Below are positions 1 through 6,833 of a stretch of 50,803 nucleotides of DNA, in pieces (within the stretch, counting starts at the first letter, position 1; every line of letters starts with the position of its first letter). The position numbers and the translations under genes were made by a program. The stretch comes from Labilithrix sp. GTDB lineage: Bacteria > Myxococcota_A > Polyangia > Polyangiales > Polyangiaceae. Below the pieces are notes generated by a model. That model made no database searches. It was not told where the DNA came from and saw only the letters and a list, made by a program, of their open reading frames with translations. The stretch is taken from contig JAHBWF010000041.1 of the NCBI GenBank assembly GCA_019637105.1, forward strand, positions 1 to 50,803, given 5' to 3'.

Positions 1-929
1 TGCTCGAGGGGGCGGCGGGGCTCTTCGGGAGCGATCCGCCGTTCGCTTACCTCTGGTTGCTCCCGGCGAACGTCTTCCTTCCGGTCGTGCTCGCGCTCCT
101 CGCGGTCGCCGCGCTCGCGTGGCTCCGCTGTCCGCGTCATCCGCTCACGTGGGCGACGCTGCCGTTCTTCGTCGTCCACAACCTGATCGCGCACAAGGAA
201 GAGCGGTTCCTCTTCCCGATGGCCGTGCTGTCGACGGCGCTCGTCACGACGGCGCTCGGTCCGTCGTTCGCGCGCTCGCCTCGGCGGCTGGGCGCCGTGA
301 CCGAGCGCGCGGCCGCCTGGGGGTGGGCGAGGCGCCGCGCGTGGCCGGGGCGCGTCCTCGCCGTCGCGAGCTTCGCGGGGATGGCGCTGCTCGCGTTCGT
401 GCCGCTCGGGTGGCACCACGACGTGCGCTTCACGCGCTTCGTCCACGAGACCGTCGGCGACGAGCTCCACGCGACGGCGTTGCCGGAGATCGACCTCAAC
501 CTCCCCGCGTTCCACCCGCGCGTCTACGACGTCGACAAAGCCGATCCCGCCGAGGTCGCGCGGCGGATCGAGGCGGGGACGGCGCGGCGGTGGCTCATCG
601 CGGACCGTCCCGTGTTGCGGACCGGCACGAGCCTCGACGAGCACGCGACGCTCGTCTACTCGGAGCTGCCCGTGTGGCGCGATCGGGAGCTCACCGAGCG
701 GGCGATGCGCCTCGTCGAGCGGTACAACGCGTCGGCGCCCGCGCCGCTGCGCCGGCTGCGGTTCCGCAGCCTCTACCGGCTCTCGCGCGAGGACGGCGAC
801 TCGCGCGCCGGCGATTCGGGCGCCGGCGGCTCGCGCGCCGGTGATTCGGGCGCCGGCGATTCGGGCGCCGGCGATTCGGGCGCCGGCGGCTCGCGCGAGG
901 ACGGCGAACGGCGGACCGCGCCCGAGTGA
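1..929 (+). CDS. GT22 (Alg9/PIG-B-like) mannosyltransferase, C-terminal part
   Basis: The reading frame is already open at base 3 and ends at the stop at 927-929, so only the last 308 residues are in the window. The first ~100 residues are hydrophobic and carry the motif HKEERFLFP, which is the conserved HKExRFLFP signature of GT22 dolichol/polyprenol-mannose-dependent glycosyltransferases. A further membrane segment lies near VLAVASFAGMALLAFVPLG, followed by a soluble domain. The last ~35 residues are a GDSGAG/GGSRAG repeat made from an 18-bp DNA repeat. Family assignment is from the motif and topology; donor and acceptor cannot be told from this fragment. Confidence 0.75.
   Translation, partial: LEGAAGLFGSDPPFAYLWLLPANVFLPVVLALLAVAALAWLRCPRHPLTWATLPFFVVHNLIAHKEERFLFPMAVLSTALVTTALGPSFARSPRRLGAVTERAAAWGWARRRAWPGRVLAVASFAGMALLAFVPLGWHHDVRFTRFVHETVGDELHATALPEIDLNLPAFHPRVYDVDKADPAEVARRIEAGTARRWLIADRPVLRTGTSLDEHATLVYSELPVWRDRELTERAMRLVERYNASAPAPLRRLRFRSLYRLSREDGDSRAGDSGAGGSRAGDSGAGDSGAGDSGAGGSREDGERRTAPE
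790..900 (+). repeat. 18-bp in-frame minisatellite in the mannosyltransferase 3' end
   Basis: About six imperfect copies of an 18-bp unit (ggcgattcgggcgccggc and variants) encode GDSGAG/GDSRAG/GGSRAG at the extreme C-terminus. The period is a multiple of three, so copy-number change keeps the frame. Confidence 0.8.
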
Positions 930-972
930 CGCGCCCGCGCGGCCGATCGACGGAGCGGCCGCGCGCGGGATC

Positions 973-1383
973 TCAGTCCTCGGCGGTCGCGCGGGCGTAG
1001 AGCTCGAGGGCGACGGCGAGGCGGCGCTCGAGCGACGCGAGGAGGTTCGGCTCGGCGCCGGCGGGCAGCTCGCCGAGCATGCCGAGCGTCGCGCGCGTGT
1101 CGTCGAGCAGCCCGACGATCGGATCGCCGTCGCCGCCGACGGCGTACGAGAGCAGCGTGAGCAGGTCACGATCCTTCAGCTCACACGGCTCGGCGAGCCG
1201 GCGGCGCAGGCGCTCGAGGTCGGCGCGCTGAACGGCCCGCGCGCCGACGGCCCGCGGCGCCGCGCGCTCGCGGCTCGCGGCGTCGCGAGGTCCGGGCTGA
1301 CCCTGCACGACGGCGAGGGCGTCGGCGCGCGACGGCAGCGAGCGTGGATCGATGACGAGTCGTTCCTTGGGATAGGCGGCCAT
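973..1383 (-). CDS. Hypothetical protein downstream of KASIII
   Basis: A 136-residue protein starting at an ATG (1381-1383) with a GAGG 7 nt upstream. It lies 33 nt after the KASIII stop on the same strand, so the two probably form an operon. The N-terminus is polar; the C-terminal half (about residues 53-136) is predicted helical and rich in Leu and Arg, with no membrane segment or signal peptide. I do not recognise a family. An accessory role for the KASIII is only a guess from position. Confidence 0.6.
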   Translation of the reverse strand: MAAYPKERLVIDPRSLPSRADALAVVQGQPGPRDAASRERAAPRAVGARAVQRADLERLRRRLAEPCELKDRDLLTLLSYAVGGDGDPIVGLLDDTRATLGMLGELPAGAEPNLLASLERRLAVALELYARATAED

Positions 1384-1416
1384 GGGAGGTCCTCGTGCTT
1401 TCGTGGGCGCGGAGCT

Positions 1417-2424
1417 TCAGGCGCGGACGAGCGCGTCGGTGATGCGGAGCGCGACGCCCGCCTGGTTGTGCCCGACGCCGGAGCCGACCAGGACCACGAG
1501 ATCGCCCGCCTTCGCGCGGCCGCTCTCGAGGGCGTCGTGCAGCACCATCGGGATGCACGCGGACCCGGTGTAGCCCCACTTTTCCATGACGGTGTGCGTC
1601 TTCTCCATCGGGAGCTCGAGCCCGGCCATCACCTTCTCGATCGTGCGCTTGCGCACCTGCGTGAAGACGAAGAGGTCGACCTCGGCGAGCGAGAAGCGGT
1701 TGCGCTCCGCGAGCATCTTCACGATCGCGGGCCAGCCCTCCTCGTTGATCGAGGGCGGGTAGCGGTCGTGCATGCGCACGTGCGTCCGGCCGGCGGCGAT
1801 GGATTCGACGCTCGCGGGCTCGGCGGTGCCGCCGCTCAGGATGCCCCAGTGCTTGGCGTACGAGCCGTCGGCGCGGAAGGCCGACTGCAGGACGCCGGGC
1901 TCCTTCGACGGCTGGAGCAGCGCCGCGCCGGCGCCGTCTCCGTAGAAGAACGACATCGTGTCGTTCGGATCGGCGAGCTTGTGCATCATGTACGCGCCGA
2001 TCACGAGGACGTTCTTCATCCACGGGTTGCCCGTCATGATCCCGTTCGCCGCGGAGAGCGCGGTGGGGAACGACGCGCACGCGCACCCGACGTCGAACGT
2101 TCCGGCGCGCTTCGCGCCCAGCTTGTGCTGCACGACGACCGACGTCGACGGCGTGATGTAGTCGGGGGAGTCCGTCCCGACGAGGATCAGATCGAGGTCC
2201 TCCGGGGAGACGCCCGCGCGCCCGAGCGCCTGGTTCGCGGCGCGGACGGCGAGGTCCGACGTCGCCCACTCCTCGGGGGCGAACCATCGCGTCTTGATCC
2301 CGGACGAGGCCTCGGTCTTGTCGACGAACTCCGGGTTGTCTTTCGCGAAGCGGTCGCGGAGGACGGAGTTCGGGACTTCGAGCTCGGGGACGTAGATGCC
2401 GGTGCTGCGGATCGCGGTGAACAC
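1417..2424 (-). CDS. 3-oxoacyl-ACP synthase III (FabH/KASIII) family protein with altered active site
   Basis: A 335-residue thiolase-fold protein of normal KASIII length. Visible landmarks are the nucleophile Cys116 in VGCACASF and the FYGDGAGA glycine-rich segment. The FabH motif HQAN is replaced by TQVR (Thr255 at the His position) and GNTSAAS by GYTGSAC (Tyr285 at the Asn position); the 30-residue spacing between the two matches E. coli FabH, so both catalytic partners of the Cys appear lost. The GTG start at 2422-2424 gives a typical FabH start (MFTAIRSTGIYVPE) and lies 6 nt after a TAGAAC box; a TTG two codons upstream (2430) is the alternative. It might be an acyl transferase or ester-forming KASIII relative rather than a condensing enzyme. 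Confidence 0.85.
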   Translation of the reverse strand: MFTAIRSTGIYVPELEVPNSVLRDRFAKDNPEFVDKTEASSGIKTRWFAPEEWATSDLAVRAANQALGRAGVSPEDLDLILVGTDSPDYITPSTSVVVQHKLGAKRAGTFDVGCACASFPTALSAANGIMTGNPWMKNVLVIGAYMMHKLADPNDTMSFFYGDGAGAALLQPSKEPGVLQSAFRADGSYAKHWGILSGGTAEPASVESIAAGRTHVRMHDRYPPSINEEGWPAIVKMLAERNRFSLAEVDLFVFTQVRKRTIEKVMAGLELPMEKTHTVMEKWGYTGSACIPMVLHDALESGRAKAGDLVVLVGSGVGHNQAGVALRITDALVRA

Positions 2425-2430
2425 GCCCAA

Positions 2431-2471
2431 GTTCTACATCGCTCGATGTTGCGGCGCAACATCGAGCGATG
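2431..2471 (-). promoter_or_regulatory. KASIII promoter with perfect 16-bp inverted repeat operator
   Basis: On the minus strand a -10-like TAGAAC (2431-2436) sits 6 nt before the GTG start. Directly upstream lies a perfect inverted repeat: catcgctcgatgttgc at 2437-2452, spacer ggc, and its reverse complement at 2456-2471. The palindrome therefore covers the -10/-35 spacer and the expected -35 position, the classical place for a repressor operator. The repressor is unknown. Confidence 0.65.
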
Positions 2472-2482
2472 CAATCTCGGTC

Positions 2483-2500
2483 AACTTATTGCAATTAGTT
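2483..2500. promoter_or_regulatory. Second imperfect palindrome in AT-rich patch
   Basis: The 18-bp aacttattgcaattagtt pairs with its own reverse complement at 16 of 18 positions. It sits in an AT-rich patch (2481-2510) unusual for this sequence, 12 bp beyond the KASIII operator. It could be a second regulator site or an UP-like element. Confidence 0.45.
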
Positions 2501-2541
2501 CATAAAATGGTCTGTAGTCTCTGGTGCGACGCACCATCGTG

Positions 2542-2727
2542 TCACGCGAGCACGAACTCGGCGTCGAGGTCGGCGCGCCGCCAGCCCTCGAAGGAAGACC
2601 ACCAGTGCCGCCGCGGGGCGCGCTGCTCCTGCGCGCCCCGCGCGGGCTTCGCCTCCTCGCCCGTCGCGGAGGGGGGGCGTGGATCCTCGACGAGGTCGAA
2701 GACGTCGAACGCGTCGAAGGTGCTCAT
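2542..2727 (-). CDS. Small hypothetical protein (61 aa)
   Basis: Starts at an ATG (2725-2727) with GGAG about 6 nt upstream on the minus strand, which is the main support for a real gene. The N-terminus (MSTFDAFDVFDLVEDP) is acidic and the C-terminal half is basic, with a WWSSFEGWRRADLDAEF segment. No domain is recognised. Its stop is about 40 bases from the AT-rich KASIII upstream region. It could be a small post-translationally modified peptide precursor or simply unrelated; nothing more can be supported. Confidence 0.5.
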   Translation of the reverse strand: MSTFDAFDVFDLVEDPRPPSATGEEAKPARGAQEQRAPRRHWWSSFEGWRRADLDAEFVLA

Positions 2728-3095
2728 GGGTGCTCCGAGCGACGGAGGTGCAGCCCTCGCGCCAACCCCTCACCACGCATGGAACACCCGCGATCTCCGG
2801 CGCTTCGCCGCCCCTCCGCGGCGAAACCGCTGTCGCGTACGCATCACTGTCTCTGCTTCCGACACGTCGTCGGAAGGCGGCCCGTATCGCAAGACGTCGC
2901 CGCTCGAGCTCGCCCTCGCCGGCGCGAGCGCGTCGCCGCTCGAGCTCGCCCTCGCCAGCGCGAGCGCGTCGCCGCTCGAGCTCGCCCTCGCCAGCGCGAG
3001 CGCGTCGCCGCTCGAGCTCACCCTCGCCGGCGCGAGCCGTGCGGGGGGCGTCGGGGCTCGAGCTCGTCGGCGCGGCGCGCGCGGCCGACTTCCTC
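2728..3095. other. Non-coding stretch with tandem repeat
   Basis: No convincing gene lies here. It contains the divergent start region of the 61-aa gene, the 36-bp tandem repeat at 2896-3039 and the promoter region of the methionine sulfoxide reductase gene. Confidence 0.6.
2896..3039. repeat. Four tandem copies of a 36-bp repeat
   Basis: Copies run 2896-2931, 2932-2967, 2968-3003 and 3004-3039, each starting gtcgccgctcgagctc and differing at only a few positions. Each unit contains the 10-bp palindrome cgctcgagct-like core. The array ends ~57 bp before the -10 box of the downstream gene, so it may influence its promoter. Confidence 0.9.
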
Positions 3096-3101
3096 TATCG
3101 T
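3096..3101 (+). promoter_or_regulatory. -10 box placed for a leaderless start
   Basis: TATCGT lies 6 nt before the ATG at 3108, with no Shine-Dalgarno. This geometry puts the transcription start at the start codon. Inferred from spacing and repeated elsewhere in the window. Confidence 0.5.
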
Positions 3102-3107
3102 GGTCGC

Positions 3108-3626
3108 ATGTCGGAAGGGATCGTCTTGCCCGCCGTCGCCCGCGGAACGCTCCTCGCCAAGCCCGAGCGCCTCGCCCGCCTCGAGCAGGCGCTCCCGCAG
3201 ATCCGAGCCGCGCTCGCCGGAGAGCGCGACGCGGTGGCGATCCAGGCGACGCTGGCCTGCCTCCTCTGGGAGACGTTCGCGCAGGCGAGCTGGTGCGGCT
3301 TCTACCGGCGCGTCGGGGAGCGTACGCTCGCCGTCGGGCCCTACCAGGGCACGATGGGCTGCCTCCGGATCGACTTCGACCGCGGCGTCTGCGGCGCCGC
3401 CGCGCGCACGCGCGAAGCTCAGCTCGTCCCCGACGTGTCGCGGTTCCCCGGTCACATCGCGTGCGACGACCGGACGCGCTCGGAGCTGGTCGTGCCGGTC
3501 GTGGTCGGCGGCGAGCTCCGCGCCGTGCTCGACCTCGACTCGACGCACCTCGACGCGTTCGATCCCGCCGAGGCCGAGCGGCTCGCCGCGCTGATGGCGG
3601 ACGCCTTCGCAGGAGCGACCTTCTGA
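3108..3626 (+). CDS. msrC: Free methionine-(R)-sulfoxide reductase (GAF-type fRMsr)
   Basis: A 172-residue single GAF domain that reduces free methionine-R-sulfoxide in the cytoplasm. All three family cysteines are present at the expected places: Cys85 (GTMGC), Cys95 (GVCGAAA) and Cys119 (FPGHIACD), matching E. coli Cys84, Cys94 and Cys118; the flanking GPYQG and SELVVPV segments also match. The ATG at 3108 gives the usual length and follows a TATCGT box. Its stop overlaps the next start (TGATG), so the two are translationally coupled. The gene would act in oxidative-stress repair. Confidence 0.9.
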   Translation: MSEGIVLPAVARGTLLAKPERLARLEQALPQIRAALAGERDAVAIQATLACLLWETFAQASWCGFYRRVGERTLAVGPYQGTMGCLRIDFDRGVCGAAARTREAQLVPDVSRFPGHIACDDRTRSELVVPVVVGGELRAVLDLDSTHLDAFDPAEAERLAALMADAFAGATF

Positions 3627-4015
3627 TGCCGTCCCCCACGCCGAGCCGGCGCGTCTCCTCCGGCGTGACCGTCGCCCTGCCGGCGGCGCTCGCTGTGCTC
3701 GTCGTCGCGCTCGCGGCGCCGGCGGCGTGCGCGAACGACGCCGAGCCGGGGAGCTGCTTTCGCGGTCACGACAACGCGTGCGTGGACTACGACCGCGCCC
3801 GGGCGGCCGCCGGCAAGCGCATGTGCGCCGGGATGACGTGGACCGCCGGCGAGAGGAGCTGCCCGCGGGACGCTCGCCTCGGCTCCTGCAACAAGAAGAG
3901 CGGCGCGGAGTGGATCTACGCAGGGCCGCCCAACAACTACGGCCCGGCGAGCGCGAAGAGCGCGTGCGAGCTCAACGGCGGCACGTTCGTCCCCGCGCCC
4001 TCGTCGAGCCCCTGA
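3626..4015 (+). CDS. Secreted Cys-rich hypothetical protein
   Basis: A 129-residue protein whose ATG (3626-3628) overlaps the msrC stop. It has an N-terminal signal peptide (basic start, hydrophobic run LPAALAVLVVALAAPAACA); the PAAC could be a weak lipobox, so it is either exported or lipid-anchored. The mature part has five further cysteines (SCF, ACVDY, MCAGM, SCPRD, SCNKK, SAC region) and no recognised domain. Coupling with msrC suggests an envelope partner in redox repair, but this is inference only. Confidence 0.7.
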   Translation: MPSPTPSRRVSSGVTVALPAALAVLVVALAAPAACANDAEPGSCFRGHDNACVDYDRARAAAGKRMCAGMTWTAGERSCPRDARLGSCNKKSGAEWIYAGPPNNYGPASAKSACELNGGTFVPAPSSSP

Positions 4016-4017
4016 CG

Positions 4018-4048
4018 CGACGGCGCGAGCCATGGCCGCGCGCCGTCG
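4018..4048 (+). terminator. GC-rich hairpin after the msrC operon
   Basis: cgacggcgcg (4018-4027) pairs perfectly with cgcgccgtcg (4039-4048); the loop itself holds the palindrome gccatggc. It starts 3 nt after the stop codon. There is no T-run, so it may be a Rho-assisted or stem-only terminator. Confidence 0.5.
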
Positions 4049-4354
4049 TCGAGCCCTGACGCCACGTCCACGCGAGCTCATGCCCGCGCGCCGCCAAACA
4101 TGCGCCGATCGCGTCCGCTCCGTTCACGCCGGCCGTGAGAGAGCGCCGCGACGAGAGGCACCGAGGACGAGCCGCGCGCGCGCCGCCCGCGGTCCCGCTC
4201 GCAGCGGCCGGCGGAGTTGCGAAGCGGGCGGATCTCGTGCCTGAGTCCATGGCTCGTCGGGGAATGGCGAGGCCCGCTTCGCCCGTGAGGGCCATCGCGA
4301 TGGTCCGACAAAGCCGAACGTCGGGCTCGGACACGTGACGTTCTCATACCCGTG
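4049..4354. other. Intergenic region, nothing recognisable
   Basis: Lies between convergent transcription units. The open frames crossing it are Arg-rich, lack ribosome-binding sites and resemble no family. A short direct repeat of gtcgagccc/tgacgc near 4046-4062 copies the end of the upstream gene. Confidence 0.5.
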
Positions 4355-4376
4355 CCCGAGTCCTTGCGGACTCGGG
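4355..4376 (-). terminator. Hairpin after the FHA gene
   Basis: cccgagtcc (4355-4363) and ggactcggg (4368-4376) form a perfect 9-bp stem with a ttgc loop, 3 nt beyond the stop of the FHA gene. No T-run follows on the minus strand. Confidence 0.5.
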
Positions 4377-4379
4377 ACG

Positions 4380-5954
4380 CTAGGGATACTTCGCCTTCAC
4401 GTCTTCGCTGCAGGCGCGATCGCCCATCGCCTTGCACGCCTGGCGAACGAGGTTCGCCTCGTCGGGCGTCCCGTGACCGCTGCGGACCTTCTGCTCGAGG
4501 AGCTGTCGGACCGCGGCCGGCTCGCCGCGCAGCGCGGCCTCGCGCGCCTTCTCGTACGCGTTCACCGAAGGCTTCGGCGGGGTCGGGACGGGCGCCGGCG
4601 CCGGCGCGGTCGTCGTGGCGTTCGTGACCGTCGTGTGGGACGTGGGCGTCGTCCGCGTCGGGGGCGGCGTCGGCGCGATCGGCGCGGTCGCGACGGCGCC
4701 CGAGTCCTTGGGGTCCACGGTCGGCAGGTCCGTCGGCGTCGGCGACGGCTCCGGCGCCGCGAGCAGCTCGTTCGCTCGCTGCCTCATCGCGGCGTCCACG
4801 CGCGGATCGGCGAGGACTCGGCTCAAGGTCGCTCGCCGGCTCGCGCTGTCGGGGTCGACGCGCGCCTTGCTCAGCAAGGACTCGGCCCACGTCGACGTCA
4901 CGTAGTGGAAGTCGGCGTGGTCGCGCCATGGCGAGCCGTCCGGGAAGGTCGACACCATCGTGTGCGCCTCCTCGCACTCCTCGACGGTGCACTTGCTCTT
5001 CGCCTGGGCGAGGATCGTCTGCTCGGTGTCGACGGCGCCGACGATCTCCGGGTCGGTCGGATCGACGGCGCGTTGGCGCAGGACGTAGACGAAGGCGAGG
5101 ATGATCACCGCGCCCACGAGGCCCGCGCCGATCACGGGGACGGCGTAGCCGCTGAGGCCCTTCTTCGGCGCGACGAGCTCGGCTTCGCGATCGCTGATCG
5201 CCGTGAGCTGCTGGCTCTCGTTCGGACCGGGCACGAAGATCTGCCCGGCGCCGACGAACTTGAAGCGGACGTCGCCGAGCTCGATGACGTCACCGGCCTC
5301 GATGATGCTGCGCCGCAGCTCGACGGCGTTGACGCGCACGCCGTTCGACGACCCCTTGTCGACGATCTCGAACCGCCCGTCGCCCAGCGCGTGGACCTCG
5401 CAGTGCAGGCGCGAGACCGAGTTGTGGTTGACCGAGATCGACGCGTCCTCGGCGCGGCCGATCGTCATGCGCTCGCGATCGAGCGGGTACTCGACGCCCG
5501 GCGTCGGCCCCACGAGCATGACGAGGCGGTTCGGCCGCTCGGTGAGCGTTTGACCCCGGTAGGCCGGCGCGATCGGGATGGTCGCCTTGGCGTCGCTCGG
5601 GTCGACCGTCGTGATCGGGATGGTGGCGTTCTCGACCGAGGCGGCCGCGTCGTCCTGGAGGACGATGCGATAGTCGCCGATCTGAATGAGATCGCCGTGT
5701 TGGAGATCCTGGGTGTGCGCGACCCGGAGCCCGTTGACGAACAGCCCGTTGTAGCTGCGCAGGTCTTCGAGGACGAAGACGTGGCCGGCGCCGTTGCCCG
5801 AGCGGTTGCGGCGCACGCGGCCGTGCGTGCGCGAGACGTTGCGCTCGGTCAGGCGGATGGTGTTCCCCTCCTGACGCCCGATGGTGTAGTCATCGCGCGA
5901 CAGGGGGACAACTGTCCGCTTTCCTTCGTCGTCCTCGATGACCAGCTTCCACAT
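4380..5954 (-). CDS. Tandem FHA-domain membrane protein
   Basis: A 524-residue protein with two phosphothreonine-binding FHA domains: FHA1 at about 1-105 (GRQEGN at 26-31, SRTH at 41-44, NGLFVNG) and FHA2 at about 140-240 (GRAEDA at 166-171, SRLH at 181-184, SSNGVRVN). A single transmembrane helix lies at about 270-292, followed by a Pro/Thr-rich region and a C-terminal helical segment ending in DVKAKYP. The linker between the FHAs has two Thr motifs, ATIPIT and ATIPIA. Because the FHAs precede the helix, they are probably cytoplasmic and would read Ser/Thr-kinase output; two such kinases are in the window. It is divergent from the PDZ lipoprotein gene. Confidence 0.9.
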   Translation of the reverse strand: MWKLVIEDDEGKRTVVPLSRDDYTIGRQEGNTIRLTERNVSRTHGRVRRNRSGNGAGHVFVLEDLRSYNGLFVNGLRVAHTQDLQHGDLIQIGDYRIVLQDDAAASVENATIPITTVDPSDAKATIPIAPAYRGQTLTERPNRLVMLVGPTPGVEYPLDRERMTIGRAEDASISVNHNSVSRLHCEVHALGDGRFEIVDKGSSNGVRVNAVELRRSIIEAGDVIELGDVRFKFVGAGQIFVPGPNESQQLTAISDREAELVAPKKGLSGYAVPVIGAGLVGAVIILAFVYVLRQRAVDPTDPEIVGAVDTEQTILAQAKSKCTVEECEEAHTMVSTFPDGSPWRDHADFHYVTSTWAESLLSKARVDPDSASRRATLSRVLADPRVDAAMRQRANELLAAPEPSPTPTDLPTVDPKDSGAVATAPIAPTPPPTRTTPTSHTTVTNATTTAPAPAPVPTPPKPSVNAYEKAREAALRGEPAAVRQLLEQKVRSGHGTPDEANLVRQACKAMGDRACSEDVKAKYP

Positions 5955-6073
5955 GGGAGCACGCGCGACCGGCCCCGAGGCTACGCAGGACCATCCCTGG
6001 GGGACGAAGTCGACGAACGAAAGTTTAGCGACCTGCCGCGACCGAAAGCAACGCTCTCTCTCGTCGTAAGCGA

Positions 6074-6445
6074 ATGAATTTTTTCAAGCTCTCTGGAAGA
6101 GCGAGGCTCGTCCTGCTTTTTCCGCCGATTTTTGCGCTCGCCGCGGGCTGCGGGAGCTCGGCGCCGGGGACGATCGGAGCGGCGCTCGGTCAGACGACCG
6201 ACCGTCGGTTGTTCGTCCGCTCGGCGCCGTCGGGTCAGGGCGCCGAGCGCGCCGGGCTCGCGATCGACGACGAGATCCTCCTCATCGACGGCAAGGACGT
6301 GCGCGCGATGAGCGAAGAGGACATCCGCCGCGCGGTGCGCGGCGACGTCGGGAGCACGATGGTGCTGACGATCTTGCGCGGCACGGAGAAGCGGGAGATC
6401 AAGGTCGCCCGCACGCCGCTGCTCGCCGGCGGCAAGTCCAAGTAG
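6074..6445 (+). CDS. Small PDZ-domain lipoprotein
   Basis: A 123-residue protein with a lipoprotein signal peptide (lipobox ALAAGC, Cys at about 26) followed by a single PDZ domain: GQTTDRRLFVRSAPSGQGAERAGLAIDDEILLIDGKDVRAM and a VLTILRGTEKREIKV strand pair. No protease domain is attached, so it is likely a peptide-binding envelope adaptor. It is transcribed divergently from the FHA gene across a 119-bp gap, so the two may share control. Confidence 0.8.
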   Translation: MNFFKLSGRARLVLLFPPIFALAAGCGSSAPGTIGAALGQTTDRRLFVRSAPSGQGAERAGLAIDDEILLIDGKDVRAMSEEDIRRAVRGDVGSTMVLTILRGTEKREIKVARTPLLAGGKSK

Positions 6446-6506
6446 TCGGCGATCCAGCCCGCTGATTCAAGTCATTTCGATGGGTTGAGGTCCATGGGAC
6501 CGTCCC

Positions 6507-6534
6507 TTGACGCAGTGCGTTCAGACCTCATACT
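6507..6534 (+). promoter_or_regulatory. Sigma-70-like promoter of the 85-aa gene
   Basis: TTGACG (6507-6512) and CATACT (6529-6534) are spaced by 16 bp; the expected start gives a ~30-nt leader carrying GGAGGTG at 6560-6566 before the ATG at 6571. Confidence 0.5.
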
Positions 6535-6570
6535 GGGGTTGCATAGCGCGCTGCGTTACGGAGGTGTCCC

Positions 6571-6828
6571 ATGAATGAGCAAGAGAAGAAGGCTCCGCAG
6601 GAGGAGCCGTCGAGCCCCGCCGATGCGTCGAAGCGATCGATCGTCGACGCGGTCTTCGACGCGCTCACGCTGCGCACCGCGAAGGGCCTCGTCCTCGTGA
6701 AGGACGTGTTCGAGAGCACCGCGCGTTGGTTCGACGCCCGCGCGAAGCGCGCCGGCGAGCTCGCGGCGAAGCTCTCGTCCCCGTCGTCGTCCTCCTCCGA
6801 GAGCGGGACGCGCGAGGCGTCGGCCTGA
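6571..6828 (+). CDS. Small hypothetical protein (85 aa)
   Basis: The ATG is preceded by a strong GGAGGTG Shine-Dalgarno (6560-6566) and by a plausible promoter, so the gene is well supported although the family is unknown. The protein has a charged N-terminus, one central amphipathic helix (about residues 22-68, with SIVDAVFDALTLRTAKGLV and FESTARWFDARAKRAGEL) and a Ser-rich tail. No signal or membrane helix. Its stop is 5 bp from the stop of the convergent cinA-like gene. Confidence 0.7.
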   Translation: MNEQEKKAPQEEPSSPADASKRSIVDAVFDALTLRTAKGLVLVKDVFESTARWFDARAKRAGELAAKLSSPSSSSSESGTREASA

Positions 6829-6833
6829 TCGCG

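Noticed and set aside
2896-3039. CRISPR-like array (36-bp repeats)
   Set aside because: Copies are directly tandem with no spacers and no cas gene nearby.
3972-4334. A 120-codon minus-strand ORF in the 4.0-4.4 kb gap
   Set aside because: It overlaps the exported Cys-rich gene and a terminator hairpin and lacks a ribosome-binding site or -10 box.
6235-6441. ORF antisense to the PDZ lipoprotein
   Set aside because: The plus strand has lipobox and PDZ features; the antisense frame shows nothing.
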